Part shown: piece by piece, positions 7,834 through 17,795 of the stretch
How positions within the stretch are numbered: position 1 is the stretch's first letter
Layout: every line of letters begins with the position of its first letter
Assembly (NCBI GenBank): GCA_045578845.1
Contig: JAZNLA010000061.1
Span: forward strand, 44,134-108,133
DNA: 64,000 bases
DNA from: UMGS172 sp045578845
Lineage (GTDB): Bacteria > Bacillota > Clostridia > Oscillospirales > Acutalibacteraceae
Reading direction: 5' to 3'
Position numbers and translations under genes: made by a program
Notes under the pieces: generated by a model
Databases searched by the model: none
The model's input: only the letters and a program-made list of their open reading frames with translations
What the model was told of the DNA's origin: nothing

Positions 7834-8388
7834 ATGAAAACGGTTATAAGCAATACAGAAAGTAAAATGGAAAAGAGCCTTGACTCGGTAGCAAGAGATT
7901 TTGCGGGAGTCAGAGCAGGCAGAGCCAATCCTTCGGTACTTGACAAGGTAGCGGTCGATTATTACGGCTGTCCCACACCTATAAATCAGTTGGCGTCGGT
8001 TTCGGTTGCCGAGGCGAGAGTTTTGCAAATTCAACCCTATGATGCTTCGGTTTTAAAGGCCATTGAAAAGGCAATTTTAGTGTCGGACATCGGTATCAAT
8101 CCTCAAAATGACGGCAGAATTATCCGTCTTACATTCCCGCCGCTTACCGAGGAAAGACGTAAAGATTTGGCAAAAGAAATCAAAAAACTTGCCGAAGAAG
8201 GAAAGGTTGCTGTTCGTTCGATAAGACGTGACGCCATTGAAAAATTAAAGGCATTAAAGAAAAACAACGAAATCACCGAAGACGACCAAGCAAACGGTGA
8301 AAAGAAAATCCAAACCCTTACAGACAAATACTGCAAGGAAATTGACGACCTTACCGCAGTAAAAGAAAAGGAAATCATGGAGATTTAA
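7834..8388 (+). CDS. frr: Ribosome recycling factor
   Basis: RRF, with EF-G, splits post-termination ribosomes. The 184-aa protein carries the family's FAGVRAGRANPSVLDK region (about 27-42), RLTFPPLTEERRKDL (about 93-107) and the C-terminal helix ending in KEKEIMEI. An AAGGAG ribosome site is seven bases before the ATG. It is translated between pyrH and uppS. Confidence 0.97.
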   Translation: MKTVISNTESKMEKSLDSVARDFAGVRAGRANPSVLDKVAVDYYGCPTPINQLASVSVAEARVLQIQPYDASVLKAIEKAILVSDIGINPQNDGRIIRLTFPPLTEERRKDLAKEIKKLAEEGKVAVRSIRRDAIEKLKALKKNNEITEDDQANGEKKIQTLTDKYCKEIDDLTAVKEKEIMEI

Positions 8389-8410
8389 GTTAAAGAGAGG
8401 TGTTACTTTA

Positions 8411-9166
8411 GTGTTTGGCAGAAAGAAACAAATTTTGCCCACAGTGTTGCCCAACCATATCGGCATTATCATGGACGGCAATGGCAGATGGGCTAAAAAA
8501 AGAATGTTGCCCCGTTCGGCAGGCCATGCTGCAGGGTCGGAGAACTTTAAAACCATTGCCCGCTACTGTAACAAAATCGGTATAAAATATCTTACCGTTT
8601 ACGCATTTTCGACCGAAAACTGGAAACGTCCGAAAGACGAAGTTGACGGTATTATGAACTTGCTTCGCAAGTATTTAAGGGACTCCGAAAACTTTAAAGC
8701 CGAAAACATTAAACTTCGGTTTATAGGCGAACTGTCGGTACTGCCCGAAGATATCAAGGAACTTATCAAAAAGGCGGAGTATGACTCTAAAGACGCTACC
8801 GGCCTTACGGTCAACATGGCGGTTAATTACGGCGGCAGAGATGAGATTTTGCACGCGGTTAAGGATATTTGCCGCGAGGTGCAAAGCGGCAGTTTGGATA
8901 TAAACGACATCACTGAGAAGTCGGTTACCGACCGCCTTTACATGAGTGACTGCCCCGAACCCGATTTTATAATCAGACCAAGCGGTGAGTATAGGCTTTC
9001 CAACTTTCTCGTTTGGCAGTCAGCTTATGCTGAGTTTTGGTATTCAGATGTTTTATGGCCCGATTTTTCTACCAAAGATTTAGACCGAGCCATTGCTGAT
9101 TTCAGTCTTCGCAACCGTCGTTTCGGCGGGGTGGAAGAAGAAAAGGAAGAAGATAAAAAATGCTGA
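8411..9166 (+). CDS. uppS: Undecaprenyl diphosphate synthase
   Basis: This cis-prenyltransferase extends farnesyl diphosphate with isopentenyl diphosphate to the C55 lipid carrier for peptidoglycan. The 251-aa protein begins with GTG at 8411 (ribosome site AGAGAGG) and contains the catalytic MDGNGRWAKKR block (about 21-31), the YAFSTENWKRP region (about 71-81) and DFIIRPSGEYRLSNFL near 190. It overlaps cdsA by seven bases. Confidence 0.97.
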   Translation: MFGRKKQILPTVLPNHIGIIMDGNGRWAKKRMLPRSAGHAAGSENFKTIARYCNKIGIKYLTVYAFSTENWKRPKDEVDGIMNLLRKYLRDSENFKAENIKLRFIGELSVLPEDIKELIKKAEYDSKDATGLTVNMAVNYGGRDEILHAVKDICREVQSGSLDINDITEKSVTDRLYMSDCPEPDFIIRPSGEYRLSNFLVWQSAYAEFWYSDVLWPDFSTKDLDRAIADFSLRNRRFGGVEEEKEEDKKC

Positions 9167-9981
9167 CCAGAATTATCAGTGCCATAGTCGGTGCGGCAAT
9201 TTTTGCGGCGGCTATTGTTGCCTCAATTAAAATTGATTCAATGATTTTGTTTGTACTCATCACTTGGGTGGGTACTATTGGTGTTTTCGAGGCACTTGTA
9301 AACACAGGTTATGTAAAGTCGAGATTGGTTGCTTTTTGCTGCCTTATTTATTCACTTATAGTGCCGTTTGCGTACAGTGAGTATATCCCCGTGCCCCATA
9401 CGGTTTTTGTCGTGTTATTGGGATTTATACTGTTTGCGGCAGGTATGTGCAATCACGAAAAAATCACACCGTTTGACGTGAGTTACGCGTTCGCGGTTAC
9501 GGTTGCGATTACCTTTTGTTTCTGGGCGTTCGCGGCTCTGTTCCAGTCGGGCAAATACGGACTTTTCTATATGCTTTTGGCGGTGCTTATGGCTTGGGGT
9601 TGCGACACAGGTGCATATTTTACAGGTGTATTTTTGGGCAAACACAAACTTGCCCCCGAAATCAGTCCTAAAAAGACTATTGAAGGTGCAATAGGCGGTG
9701 TTATTTTTGCCATGATTTTGATGTTTGTTGCCTGTTTTGTCTTTAACAAAGTTACGGGTGTTGCAACTAATGTGACATTGCTTATGATAGCGTCACCTAT
9801 ACTCGCTATTGCGGGTATGCTCGGCGACCTTATTGCATCATATGTTAAAAGAGCAAGCGGAATTAAAGACTACGGCAAAATTATGCCCGGTCACGGCGGT
9901 GTTTTAGACCGTTTTGACAGTATCATGACGGTTGTGCCGCTCATATATTTAATGGTTACCTATCTTCCTGTTTTAAAATAA
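9160..9981 (+). CDS. cdsA: Phosphatidate cytidylyltransferase
   Basis: CdsA makes CDP-diacylglycerol from phosphatidate and CTP in the membrane, the branch point for phospholipids. The 273-aa protein has about eight hydrophobic segments and the C-terminal signature KRASGIKDYGKIMPGHGGVL followed by DRFDS. It sits in the standard frr-uppS-cdsA-dxr-rseP order. The ATG at 9160 lies within the last codons of uppS. Confidence 0.96.
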   Translation: MLTRIISAIVGAAIFAAAIVASIKIDSMILFVLITWVGTIGVFEALVNTGYVKSRLVAFCCLIYSLIVPFAYSEYIPVPHTVFVVLLGFILFAAGMCNHEKITPFDVSYAFAVTVAITFCFWAFAALFQSGKYGLFYMLLAVLMAWGCDTGAYFTGVFLGKHKLAPEISPKKTIEGAIGGVIFAMILMFVACFVFNKVTGVATNVTLLMIASPILAIAGMLGDLIASYVKRASGIKDYGKIMPGHGGVLDRFDSIMTVVPLIYLMVTYLPVLK

Positions 9982-9990
9982 GGTGATAAT

Positions 9991-11136
9991 ATGTCAAAAA
10001 GTATAGCGGTGTTAGGCTCTACGGGGTCAATAGGTACACAGACCTTAGATGTTGCAAGACGTAATGGCTTTAGGGTTGAAACCCTTGCGGCTCACAGTAA
10101 CATTAAATTATTAGAAGAACAGATTAGAGAATTTAAACCCAAAACGGTTGCCGTATTAAACGAGCAGGCGGGAAAAGAACTTAAAACCGCCGTAGCCGAT
10201 ACTAACACAAAGGTCATTTTCGGCAGTGAGTCGGTTACATCTGCTGCCGCTTCTACAGGTGCCGATACGGTGCTTAATGCGATAGTCGGTATTGCGGGAT
10301 TGAAACCCACCTTGGCGGCAATAGAAAACGGCAAGGAAATAGCACTTGCCAACAAAGAAACCTTGGTTACGGGCGGCAGTTTGGTAAAAAGAAAACTAAA
10401 AGAAAAAAATGTTAAATTACTGCCGGTTGATAGTGAACATTCGGCTATTTTTCAGTGTTTGCAAGGTGCCCCCGAGGGTGCCTTAAAACGCATAATTTTG
10501 ACCGCTTCGGGTGGTCCTTTTTTCGGAAAAACACGCGAAGAACTAAAACAAGTTACACCCGCAATGGCTCTTAAACACCCTAACTGGAATATGGGTGCTA
10601 AAATCACCATTGACTCGGCAACCTTAATGAATAAAGGTCTTGAAGTTATTGAGGCGGTGCATCTTTTTGATGTTAACCCTGACAAAATAACCGTTGCGGT
10701 GCATAGGCAAAGTATAATCCATTCGGCTGTTGAGTTTAACGACGGTGCCGTTATAGCACAACTCGGTGCTCCGGATATGCGTTTGCCCATTCAGTATGCC
10801 ATAACCTACCCCGAAAGGGTAGAGTGCCCGGGTGACGATTTGGACATTTTTTCAATGGGTAACCTTACCTTCCAAAAACCCGATTTAGATACCTTTTCCT
10901 GCCTTTCTACCTGCATAAAGGCGATAGGCGAGGGCGGACTTAAACCCGCGGCGGCTAACGGTGCCAACGAAGAGGCGGTACGGCTTTTTTTAGATGGGAA
11001 AATCGGTTTTCTCGATATCGCCGAAATCGTAGCCTTGGCAGCAGACAGTGAAAAACGCACAGGCGTCTATACTTTGGAAGAAATTTTTGACGCCGATAAA
11101 GCGGCAAGAGAAAAAGCACTTGCATTTGTGAAGTGA
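9991..11136 (+). CDS. dxr: 1-deoxy-D-xylulose 5-phosphate reductoisomerase
   Basis: Dxr converts DXP to 2-C-methyl-erythritol 4-phosphate with NADPH, the committed step of the MEP isoprenoid pathway. The 381-aa protein shows the NADPH-binding GSTGSIGTQTL at 7-17, the metal-binding DSEHSAIFQC near 147, the ASGGPF flexible loop and the GLEVIEAHxLF-type segment. Together with ispG (12262) and uppS it places much of the isoprenoid-to-carrier-lipid route in one string. Confidence 0.97.
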   Translation: MSKSIAVLGSTGSIGTQTLDVARRNGFRVETLAAHSNIKLLEEQIREFKPKTVAVLNEQAGKELKTAVADTNTKVIFGSESVTSAAASTGADTVLNAIVGIAGLKPTLAAIENGKEIALANKETLVTGGSLVKRKLKEKNVKLLPVDSEHSAIFQCLQGAPEGALKRIILTASGGPFFGKTREELKQVTPAMALKHPNWNMGAKITIDSATLMNKGLEVIEAVHLFDVNPDKITVAVHRQSIIHSAVEFNDGAVIAQLGAPDMRLPIQYAITYPERVECPGDDLDIFSMGNLTFQKPDLDTFSCLSTCIKAIGEGGLKPAAANGANEEAVRLFLDGKIGFLDIAEIVALAADSEKRTGVYTLEEIFDADKAAREKALAFVK

Positions 11137-11188
11137 AATCGGCATAAACTAATAGGAAAATATAGCATTTAAAAGGCGGTAATCTAAT

Positions 11189-12247
11189 TTGATTTTAGGC
11201 AGTGTTTTTGGCACTATTGCAGATGTATGGGGTACGGTTTGGCCTTATTTGGCGGCAGTTTTATTGTTTTTGTTCATGATTGTAATTCACGAACTCGGAC
11301 ATTTTGTTGCGGCAAAACTGCTGGGTGTCAGGGTGAATGAATTTGCGGTCGGTTTCGGACCTGCGATATTCAAAAAACAGGGCAAAGAAACCCTTTATTC
11401 ACTGCGTGCCGTACCATTTGGCGGATTTTGTGCCATGGAAGGCGAAGACGAGGGTAGCAGTGACCCTAAAGCATTTTGCAATAAATCGGCTTGGCGAAGG
11501 CTTATAATTATTGTTGCGGGTGCATTTTGCAACCTTGTTTTCGGTCTTGTGATTGTTATGTTCATTTTAGCCCCTGCCGACCGATTTATTACCACTACCG
11601 TTGACGGTTTCCACGAAAATTCAGTCAGTGCCGAAACCTTAGCGGTCGGTGATGAGATTTTAAAAATCAACGGCAGACGTATTTTTTCGGTCAACGATTT
11701 AAGTTACTGTCTTAGCAATGTCGAGGGCGACACCCTTAATATGCGGGTCAAAAGAAACGGTGAAAAACACGACCTTAACGTGAAATTTAACACCGAAACG
11801 GTTGAAGATATAAATTATGTCAAGGTCGATTTCTACCTTGAAACCGAAAATAAAACATTTTTTACATTCATAGGTCAGGCGTTCACCCGCACCTTTTCAT
11901 ATGCGAGGGTGGTTTGGTTTTCGCTTATTGACCTTATTACGGGCAAGTTTGGCATAAGCCAAATGTCCGGCCCTGTCGGAATAACTGCGGTAGTAGGCCA
12001 AGCGGCAAAAACGGGACTTAGCGACCTGCTTCCCATAATTGCACTCATAACGGTCAATTTAGGTGTCTTTAACCTGCTACCCGTTCCCGCACTTGACGGC
12101 GGCAGAGCCTTTTTCATACTTGTAGAAATGATAATACGCCGCAAAATTCCCGCCAAGTTCGAGGCGGTTGTTCACGGCGTAGGCCTTGTGTTGCTTTTGG
12201 GACTCATAGCCGTAATTACAATAAAGGATATTGTCGGTTTCTTTTAA
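11189..12247 (+). CDS. rseP: RIP membrane zinc metalloprotease (RseP/RasP family)
   Basis: Site-2-type intramembrane protease, in Bacillus RasP, which clips anti-sigma factors and leftover signal peptides. The 352 residues contain the HExxH motif in IHELGHF (about 32-37) in the first helix, a PDZ domain (about 130-200, with VGDEILKINGR), and the second metal site NLLPVPALDGGRAF near 293. The start is TTG at 11189, about eight bases after AAAAGGCGG. The closest substrate is not visible in the window. Confidence 0.94.
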   Translation: MILGSVFGTIADVWGTVWPYLAAVLLFLFMIVIHELGHFVAAKLLGVRVNEFAVGFGPAIFKKQGKETLYSLRAVPFGGFCAMEGEDEGSSDPKAFCNKSAWRRLIIIVAGAFCNLVFGLVIVMFILAPADRFITTTVDGFHENSVSAETLAVGDEILKINGRRIFSVNDLSYCLSNVEGDTLNMRVKRNGEKHDLNVKFNTETVEDINYVKVDFYLETENKTFFTFIGQAFTRTFSYARVVWFSLIDLITGKFGISQMSGPVGITAVVGQAAKTGLSDLLPIIALITVNLGVFNLLPVPALDGGRAFFILVEMIIRRKIPAKFEAVVHGVGLVLLLGLIAVITIKDIVGFF

Positions 12248-12261
12248 AAGGGGGATTTTAA

Positions 12262-13314
12262 ATGTATACCCGATACGATACAAAAGCAGTAAATGTCGGT
12301 GGTATTAAGATTGGCGGCGGAAACAATGTTTCGGTTCAGTCAATGTTAAACACACCGTCTTATGATATAGAAAAAAGCGTTGCCCAAGCGGTTGAGTTGG
12401 AAAAGGCAGGGTGCGATATTATTCGTGCCGCCATTCCCGATTTGGAATCGGTAAAACTTATTCCCGCACTTAAAAATGCCGTCAAAACACCTATTGTTGC
12501 CGATATTCATTTTGATTATAAATTAGCGATTGAGTCGGCGGCGGCAGGGGTTGATAAAATAAGAATAAACCCCGGAAATATCGGTGACGAGCAGAGGGTA
12601 AAGGCAGTGGTGCAAGCCTGCCGACTGCGTAATATCCCCATAAGAATAGGTGTAAATTCAGGCTCGGTTGAAAAAGAAATTTTAAAAAAGTATGGTTCGC
12701 CAACCGCAGATGCACTTGTTGAGAGTGCTATGTACCACGCCTCACTGCTTGAAAAATTTGACTTTGACGATATAGTGATTTCTATAAAATCATCAACCGT
12801 TCCCACCATGTTTTCTGCCTATAAAAAAGCGGCCGAAATATGCTCATATCCGTTGCATTTAGGCGTTACCGAGGCGGGCACTTTCCACAGCGGAGTTATA
12901 GCTTCAAGTGCAGGCATAGGCGGTTTGCTGCTTAGCGGTATAGGGGACACGATAAGGGTATCGCTGACCGACGAGCCTGTAAAAGAAGTTTACGCCGCAA
13001 AGGATATTTTAAAGGCGGTAGGACTAAAGAACAACGGCATAAAAATCGTTTCCTGCCCCACCTGCGGCAGAACGAGGATTGACCTTATAGGAATTGCAAA
13101 AAAGGTCGAAGAACTATTGAGAAATTGCGAAAAGAACATAACCGTAGCCGTAATGGGTTGCGTTGTGAACGGCCCGGGCGAAGCCAAAGAGGCCGACATA
13201 GGTATTGCAGGCGGTGACGGTTGCGGACTTATTTTCAAAAAGGGCGAAATTATAAAAAAAGTGCCCGAAAACGAACTTATCGAAAACCTAATGGCCGAAA
13301 TCGAGAAGATGTAA
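12262..13314 (+). CDS. ispG: 4-hydroxy-3-methylbut-2-en-1-yl diphosphate synthase
   Basis: IspG is the [4Fe-4S] enzyme of the MEP pathway that makes HMBPP from MEcPP. The 350-aa length is that of the compact bacterial form. Cluster cysteines are in SCPTCGR (about 257-263) and GCVVNGPGEA (about 298-307), with the conserved Glu in the latter. It follows rseP by 14 bases and precedes polC by 20. Confidence 0.97.
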   Translation: MYTRYDTKAVNVGGIKIGGGNNVSVQSMLNTPSYDIEKSVAQAVELEKAGCDIIRAAIPDLESVKLIPALKNAVKTPIVADIHFDYKLAIESAAAGVDKIRINPGNIGDEQRVKAVVQACRLRNIPIRIGVNSGSVEKEILKKYGSPTADALVESAMYHASLLEKFDFDDIVISIKSSTVPTMFSAYKKAAEICSYPLHLGVTEAGTFHSGVIASSAGIGGLLLSGIGDTIRVSLTDEPVKEVYAAKDILKAVGLKNNGIKIVSCPTCGRTRIDLIGIAKKVEELLRNCEKNITVAVMGCVVNGPGEAKEADIGIAGGDGCGLIFKKGEIIKKVPENELIENLMAEIEKM

Positions 13315-13334
13315 AAAAGGATAAGGTGTAAATT

Positions 13335-16300
13335 TTGAGCATACATAAAATGGCAGATGTCTTCGGCAGTGTTATCGAAGATTTCAGTGAGGACATTAAA
13401 AATGCAGACTTAGAAACCTGTGATATAAATACGGAAGACAGGCGGCTTTTTGCCGGCTGTTCTTTTGCCGTATATATAAAAAAAAGTGACATATTAAGTC
13501 TGACAGACGCCATTTGTAACCGCCTTAATTTAAGTTCGGTAAAAATTTCGGGGCGTTTTGCACCCGACTGTTATTGTGCCGCAGCGGCGGAGGACATAGC
13601 ACATGAACTTCGTGCCGAAAATGTAATGATTAACGGCTATTTTAACGCCGCTTTGTTTACTGTGGAAGATAAACACACCGAAATTGAACTGAAATACGGC
13701 GGTTTTGAAACTTTACAATCGGTAGATTTTGAAAAGAAGTTTAAGGCTATGGTAAAAGACCGTTTCGGCATCGATGTAAACCTAAAGTTTACAGGCCAAC
13801 TCCAAGATGTCGAAATAAAAATGCCCGAAATAAAGCAAGAGCCGATAAAATACACTGAAATTCCGCCTCAAAATAACTACGGTGGTCACGAAACACCGCG
13901 TGCCGTTCGCCCAAAGTCGCCAAAAGTTACCGAGCCGAGGCAGATTTCGGGGCTAAGTATACCTGAAGATTTAGGTATACTGCCCGACTCGGTAGAGCAG
14001 GTGTACGGTAAAACTTTAAACGGAACATTTAAAAGACTTAAAGATATAAATCCCGAGGACGACGAAAACCTTGTTTGGGGCGAAATCTTTTTTGCCGACG
14101 CACATGCAACAAGAACGGGCAAAAGTTACATAGTAAAATTCCAAATATACGACGGTACTAACTCAATAACGGTCAAAAACCTTATGGGTACCGCACAGTA
14201 TGAGGCGTTAAGCGATATAATCAAGGTAGGAAAAACCGTTGTTGTTCACGGCAAATACGCTATGGACGATTACGATAAGGACTACTGCCTTGAAATGGAT
14301 GCCTTGGCTACCGCAAAGAAAAAAGGCGGAAGGGTTGATACTGCAGACCAAAAACGAGTAGAACTTCATTTGCACACAAGTATGTCGCAGATGGATGCGG
14401 TGTCACCTGTAGCAAATATCATAAAACAGGCGGTAAAGTGGGGACATAAAGCAATTGCCATAACCGACCACGGTGTCGTACAGGCGTTCCCCGACGCCAT
14501 GAATACCCTTGACGATTTACGCCGCAGCGGTGAGGGTGAAGATTTTAAAATCATTTACGGTGTTGAGTGTTATTTCGTTAATGATGTCACAGGTCAAGCC
14601 GACGGCGGTATCGACGGCGGTGTTGACTCGACAACCCTTGAAAGATACCATCAAATTATATTGGTTAAAGACCAAGCGGGACTTAAAAATTTATACAAGT
14701 TGGTATCTTTTGCACATCTTAATTATTATAAAAAGACGTTAAACCCGAAAAATCCCGCCAAACCCCGCCCTGCAAAGCCGTTAATTCCCCGTTCGGTGCT
14801 CGAAAAATACCGCGAGGGGCTTATTGTCGGCAGTGCTTGCGAACAGGGTGAAATTTTCCGTGCGGTAATGGATAAAAAGTCGGAAAAAGAACTGCTTGAA
14901 CTTGCCTCATTTTATGATTATTTGGAAATTCAGCCGCTCGGCAATAACGGATTTATGTTAAGGGACGGCTTAGTTCAAAACGAGAAGGATTTAATTAACT
15001 TTAACCTTAAAATTATAGAAATTGCCGACAAACTGCAAAAGCCTGTTGTTGCAACGGGCGACGTTCACTTTTTAAACCCCGAGGATAAGGCACTGCGTAC
15101 CATTTTAATGGCGGCTCAAAAGTTCAGCGATGCCGAACATCAACCGCCTTTGTATCTTAAAACAACCGACGAAATGTTGGCTGACTTTAAGTATTTGGGC
15201 GATAGGGCAAGAGAGGTTGTAATAGATAATCCAACTAAAATTGCCGACATGATAAGCGGTGAAGTCAGAGCGGTGCCGAGCGGCAACTATCCGCCTAAAA
15301 TCGAAGGCTCTGACGATATTTTGACCGAAAAGGCAATGCGTAGAGCAAAGGATATTTACGGCGAAGAGTTACCGCCGACAGTTGCAGAACGCCTGCAAAG
15401 AGAACTTGACTCTATTATAAAACACGGTTTTTCGGTCATGTACGTTACGGCTCAAAAATTGGTTGAATATTCCGAAGAAAAGGGTTATTTGGTCGGCTCG
15501 CGTGGTTCGGTCGGCTCGTCTTTTGTCGCTACAATGGCGGGTATTTCCGAAGTAAACCCACTGCAACCGCACTATGTTTGTCCTAAATGTAAAAACACCG
15601 AATTTATTACCGACGGGACTGTCGGCTCAGGTTTTGATCTGCCGCCCAAGAAATGTCCTAAATGCGGTGCCGATTACAACCGCGACGGACACGATATACC
15701 GTTCGAAACCTTCTTAGGATTTGACGGTGACAAGGTGCCCGATATTGACCAAAACTTCTCGGGCGAAGTGCAACCCTTTGTCCACAGATACACTGAAGAA
15801 CTTTTCGGTGCCGAAAACGTTTTTAAAGCGGGCACTATTTCAACCGTAGCCGATAAAACGGCATACGGTTATGTCAAAGGCTATGCCGAGGACTACGGAA
15901 AAACGGTCAATAAGGCCGAGGAAACAAGGCTTGCTACGGCTATTGATAAGGCAAGTATCAAACGCACAACAGGTCAGCACCCCGGCGGCATGGTTGTTGT
16001 CCCGAGAGATATGGAAATTTACGATTTTTGCCCCGTTCAGCACCCTGCCGATAAGGTGGACTCCGACATGGTTACAACCCATTTCGATTTCCATAAAATT
16101 CACGATAATATACTGAAACTTGACGAACTCGGTCACGATGTGCCGACCATTTATAAGTATTTGGAAGAGTATACGGGCGTTCCCGTGCTCTCGGTTTCAA
16201 TGAGTGATAAAGATGTTATGAGTCTGTTTTTATCGCCCGAGGTATTAGGCGTTACCGAGGCGGATATAGGCTCAAAAACGGGTACGTTTGCACTGCCCGA

Positions 16301-17174
16301 ACTCGGTACAAAATTCGTTCGTGATATGTTGGTCGAGTCCAAACCCAAAACCTTTTCCGATTTGTTGCAGATTTCGGGACTGTCCCACGGTACCGATGTT
16401 TGGATAGGCAACGCACAGGAACTTATCCGCAACAAAACCTGTACGATTTCCGAGGTTATAGGTACGCGTGACAGTATTATGACCTACCTTATCTACCGCG
16501 GTGTGCCAAAGAAAATGGCGTTTAAAATCATGGAAATTGTCCGTAAAGGCAAGGCTAAAAAACTGCTTACCGAGGAACATTTACAGGTTATGCGAGAGAA
16601 CAATGTGCCCGAATGGTATATCGACTCTTGCTATAAAATTAAGTATATGTTCCCCAAAGCCCATGCGGCCGCGTATATGATTGCGGCACTAAGACTCGGT
16701 TGGTATAAGGTCCATCGACCTGTCGAGTTTTACTGTGCGTATTTCACAGTTCGTGCCGAAGATGTCGAGGTTGAAACCCTCTTAAAGGGCAAAGAAGCGG
16801 TAAAAAAGCGTATCAATGACATAAAACTTTTGGGCAACGCGGCAAGTGCCAAAGAAAAATCGGTTGCCGATACGCTCGATATTTTCAACGAAATGCTCTG
16901 CCGTGGCATTGAGATTTTACCTATCGACCTCAATAAATCCGACGCAAGAAAGTTCCTTGTAGAAGACGGAAAAATGCGTTTGCCCATAGGCGTTTTGCCC
17001 GGTGTCGGTGCCAAGGCGGCGGCCGATTTGGGCGAGGCTCTTAAAAAAGGCAACTTTATTTCGGTTGACGATTTGCAACTTGAAGCAGGCGTTTCAAAAA
17101 CCGTTATTGAAGCACTGAAAGGTGTCGGGGCACTTGACTTTTTGCCCGATACCAACCAAATGACACTGTTTTAA
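13335..17174 (+). CDS. polC: DNA polymerase III alpha subunit, PolC type, lacking the exonuclease domain
   Basis: PolC is the replicative polymerase of low-GC Gram-positives. In the 1279 residues I see the N-terminal domain, an OB fold (about 230-335), a PHP domain with HLHTSMSQMD near 345 and TDHG near 380, then YGVECYF near 408, where other PolCs carry an inserted proofreading exonuclease of about 165-190 residues (VFDVETTGLS etc.). Here only about 25 Gly/Asp-rich residues separate YGVECYFVND from QIILVKDQAGLKNLYKLV (14577-14655). The rest is intact: a CPKC zinc knuckle pair, polymerase aspartates in PDIDQNFSGE near 802, and the helix-hairpin-helix tail. The protein is about 160 residues shorter than Bacillus PolC, matching loss of that one domain. 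Start is TTG at 13335. Confidence 0.95.
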   Translation: MSIHKMADVFGSVIEDFSEDIKNADLETCDINTEDRRLFAGCSFAVYIKKSDILSLTDAICNRLNLSSVKISGRFAPDCYCAAAAEDIAHELRAENVMINGYFNAALFTVEDKHTEIELKYGGFETLQSVDFEKKFKAMVKDRFGIDVNLKFTGQLQDVEIKMPEIKQEPIKYTEIPPQNNYGGHETPRAVRPKSPKVTEPRQISGLSIPEDLGILPDSVEQVYGKTLNGTFKRLKDINPEDDENLVWGEIFFADAHATRTGKSYIVKFQIYDGTNSITVKNLMGTAQYEALSDIIKVGKTVVVHGKYAMDDYDKDYCLEMDALATAKKKGGRVDTADQKRVELHLHTSMSQMDAVSPVANIIKQAVKWGHKAIAITDHGVVQAFPDAMNTLDDLRRSGEGEDFKIIYGVECYFVNDVTGQADGGIDGGVDSTTLERYHQIILVKDQAGLKNLYKLVSFAHLNYYKKTLNPKNPAKPRPAKPLIPRSVLEKYREGLIVGSACEQGEIFRAVMDKKSEKELLELASFYDYLEIQPLGNNGFMLRDGLVQNEKDLINFNLKIIEIADKLQKPVVATGDVHFLNPEDKALRTILMAAQKFSDAEHQPPLYLKTTDEMLADFKYLGDRAREVVIDNPTKIADMISGEVRAVPSGNYPPKIEGSDDILTEKAMRRAKDIYGEELPPTVAERLQRELDSIIKHGFSVMYVTAQKLVEYSEEKGYLVGSRGSVGSSFVATMAGISEVNPLQPHYVCPKCKNTEFITDGTVGSGFDLPPKKCPKCGADYNRDGHDIPFETFLGFDGDKVPDIDQNFSGEVQPFVHRYTEELFGAENVFKAGTISTVADKTAYGYVKGYAEDYGKTVNKAEETRLATAIDKASIKRTTGQHPGGMVVVPRDMEIYDFCPVQHPADKVDSDMVTTHFDFHKIHDNILKLDELGHDVPTIYKYLEEYTGVPVLSVSMSDKDVMSLFLSPEVLGVTEADIGSKTGTFALPELGTKFVRDMLVESKPKTFSDLLQISGLSHGTDVWIGNAQELIRNKTCTISEVIGTRDSIMTYLIYRGVPKKMAFKIMEIVRKGKAKKLLTEEHLQVMRENNVPEWYIDSCYKIKYMFPKAHAAAYMIAALRLGWYKVHRPVEFYCAYFTVRAEDVEVETLLKGKEAVKKRINDIKLLGNAASAKEKSVADTLDIFNEMLCRGIEILPIDLNKSDARKFLVEDGKMRLPIGVLPGVGAKAAADLGEALKKGNFISVDDLQLEAGVSKTVIEALKGVGALDFLPDTNQMTLF

Positions 17175-17189
17175 AAGCAGGACTTTATT

Positions 17190-17795
17190 ATGTACGAAAA
17201 TTTTTTCATACCATACCCGCAAATTAAAACTGACCGACTTATAATCCGCAGAGTACGGAGAAGTGACGCCAAGGGACTTTTTCGTCTTTGCTCACTGCCC
17301 GAAACCTCGAAATATTCACTCTGGAGTCCGCATGAGAGTTTAAGCGTAACCAAACAGTTTATCGCCTACCAACATTCGCTCGAAAGACGGCAAAGTTGCT
17401 TTTTCTTTGTTGTTGAGGAAGCGGCAAGTAAAGAAATTGTCGGCTCTTGCAGTTATGTGTCGTTTGACGAGTTTTATAAAATTGCCGAAATCGGCTACAG
17501 TGTATTAAAATCACGGTGGGGGAAAGGCTACGGCACCGAAATTGCCGATGCCCTTACGGCGTTCGCCTTTAACCGAATAGGCGTGCAACGTGTATTTGCA
17601 AGGGTTGTGCCCGAAAATGTGTACTCTGCGGCAGTGCTTGAAAATTTGGGGTTTGCCTTTGAGGGCACCCTCAAAAAAGCCTACTATTACGGTGAAAAAT
17701 CCTACGATATTGCGGTTTACGGCATGACCGACGACCAATTCAAAAAGAGAGAAAATGAAAATGGAACTAAAGAAAATTGCGAGTTTTACGGTTGA
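17190..17795 (+). CDS. GNAT-family N-acetyltransferase (RimJ/RimL type)
   Basis: A 201-aa acetyl-CoA-dependent transferase. It begins with the RimJ/L pattern IKTDRLIIRRVRRSDA, has the strand with EIGYSVLKSRWGKGYGTE, in which the GKGYGTE pyrophosphate loop (about 110-116) is the acetyl-CoA site, and ends in VPENVYSAAVLENLGF. Substrate cannot be told: ribosomal protein N-termini, amino acids and antibiotics are all possible for this family. Its last 41 bases overlap the start of luxS, so the two are probably coupled. Confidence 0.85.
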   Translation: MYENFFIPYPQIKTDRLIIRRVRRSDAKGLFRLCSLPETSKYSLWSPHESLSVTKQFIAYQHSLERRQSCFFFVVEEAASKEIVGSCSYVSFDEFYKIAEIGYSVLKSRWGKGYGTEIADALTAFAFNRIGVQRVFARVVPENVYSAAVLENLGFAFEGTLKKAYYYGEKSYDIAVYGMTDDQFKKRENENGTKENCEFYG

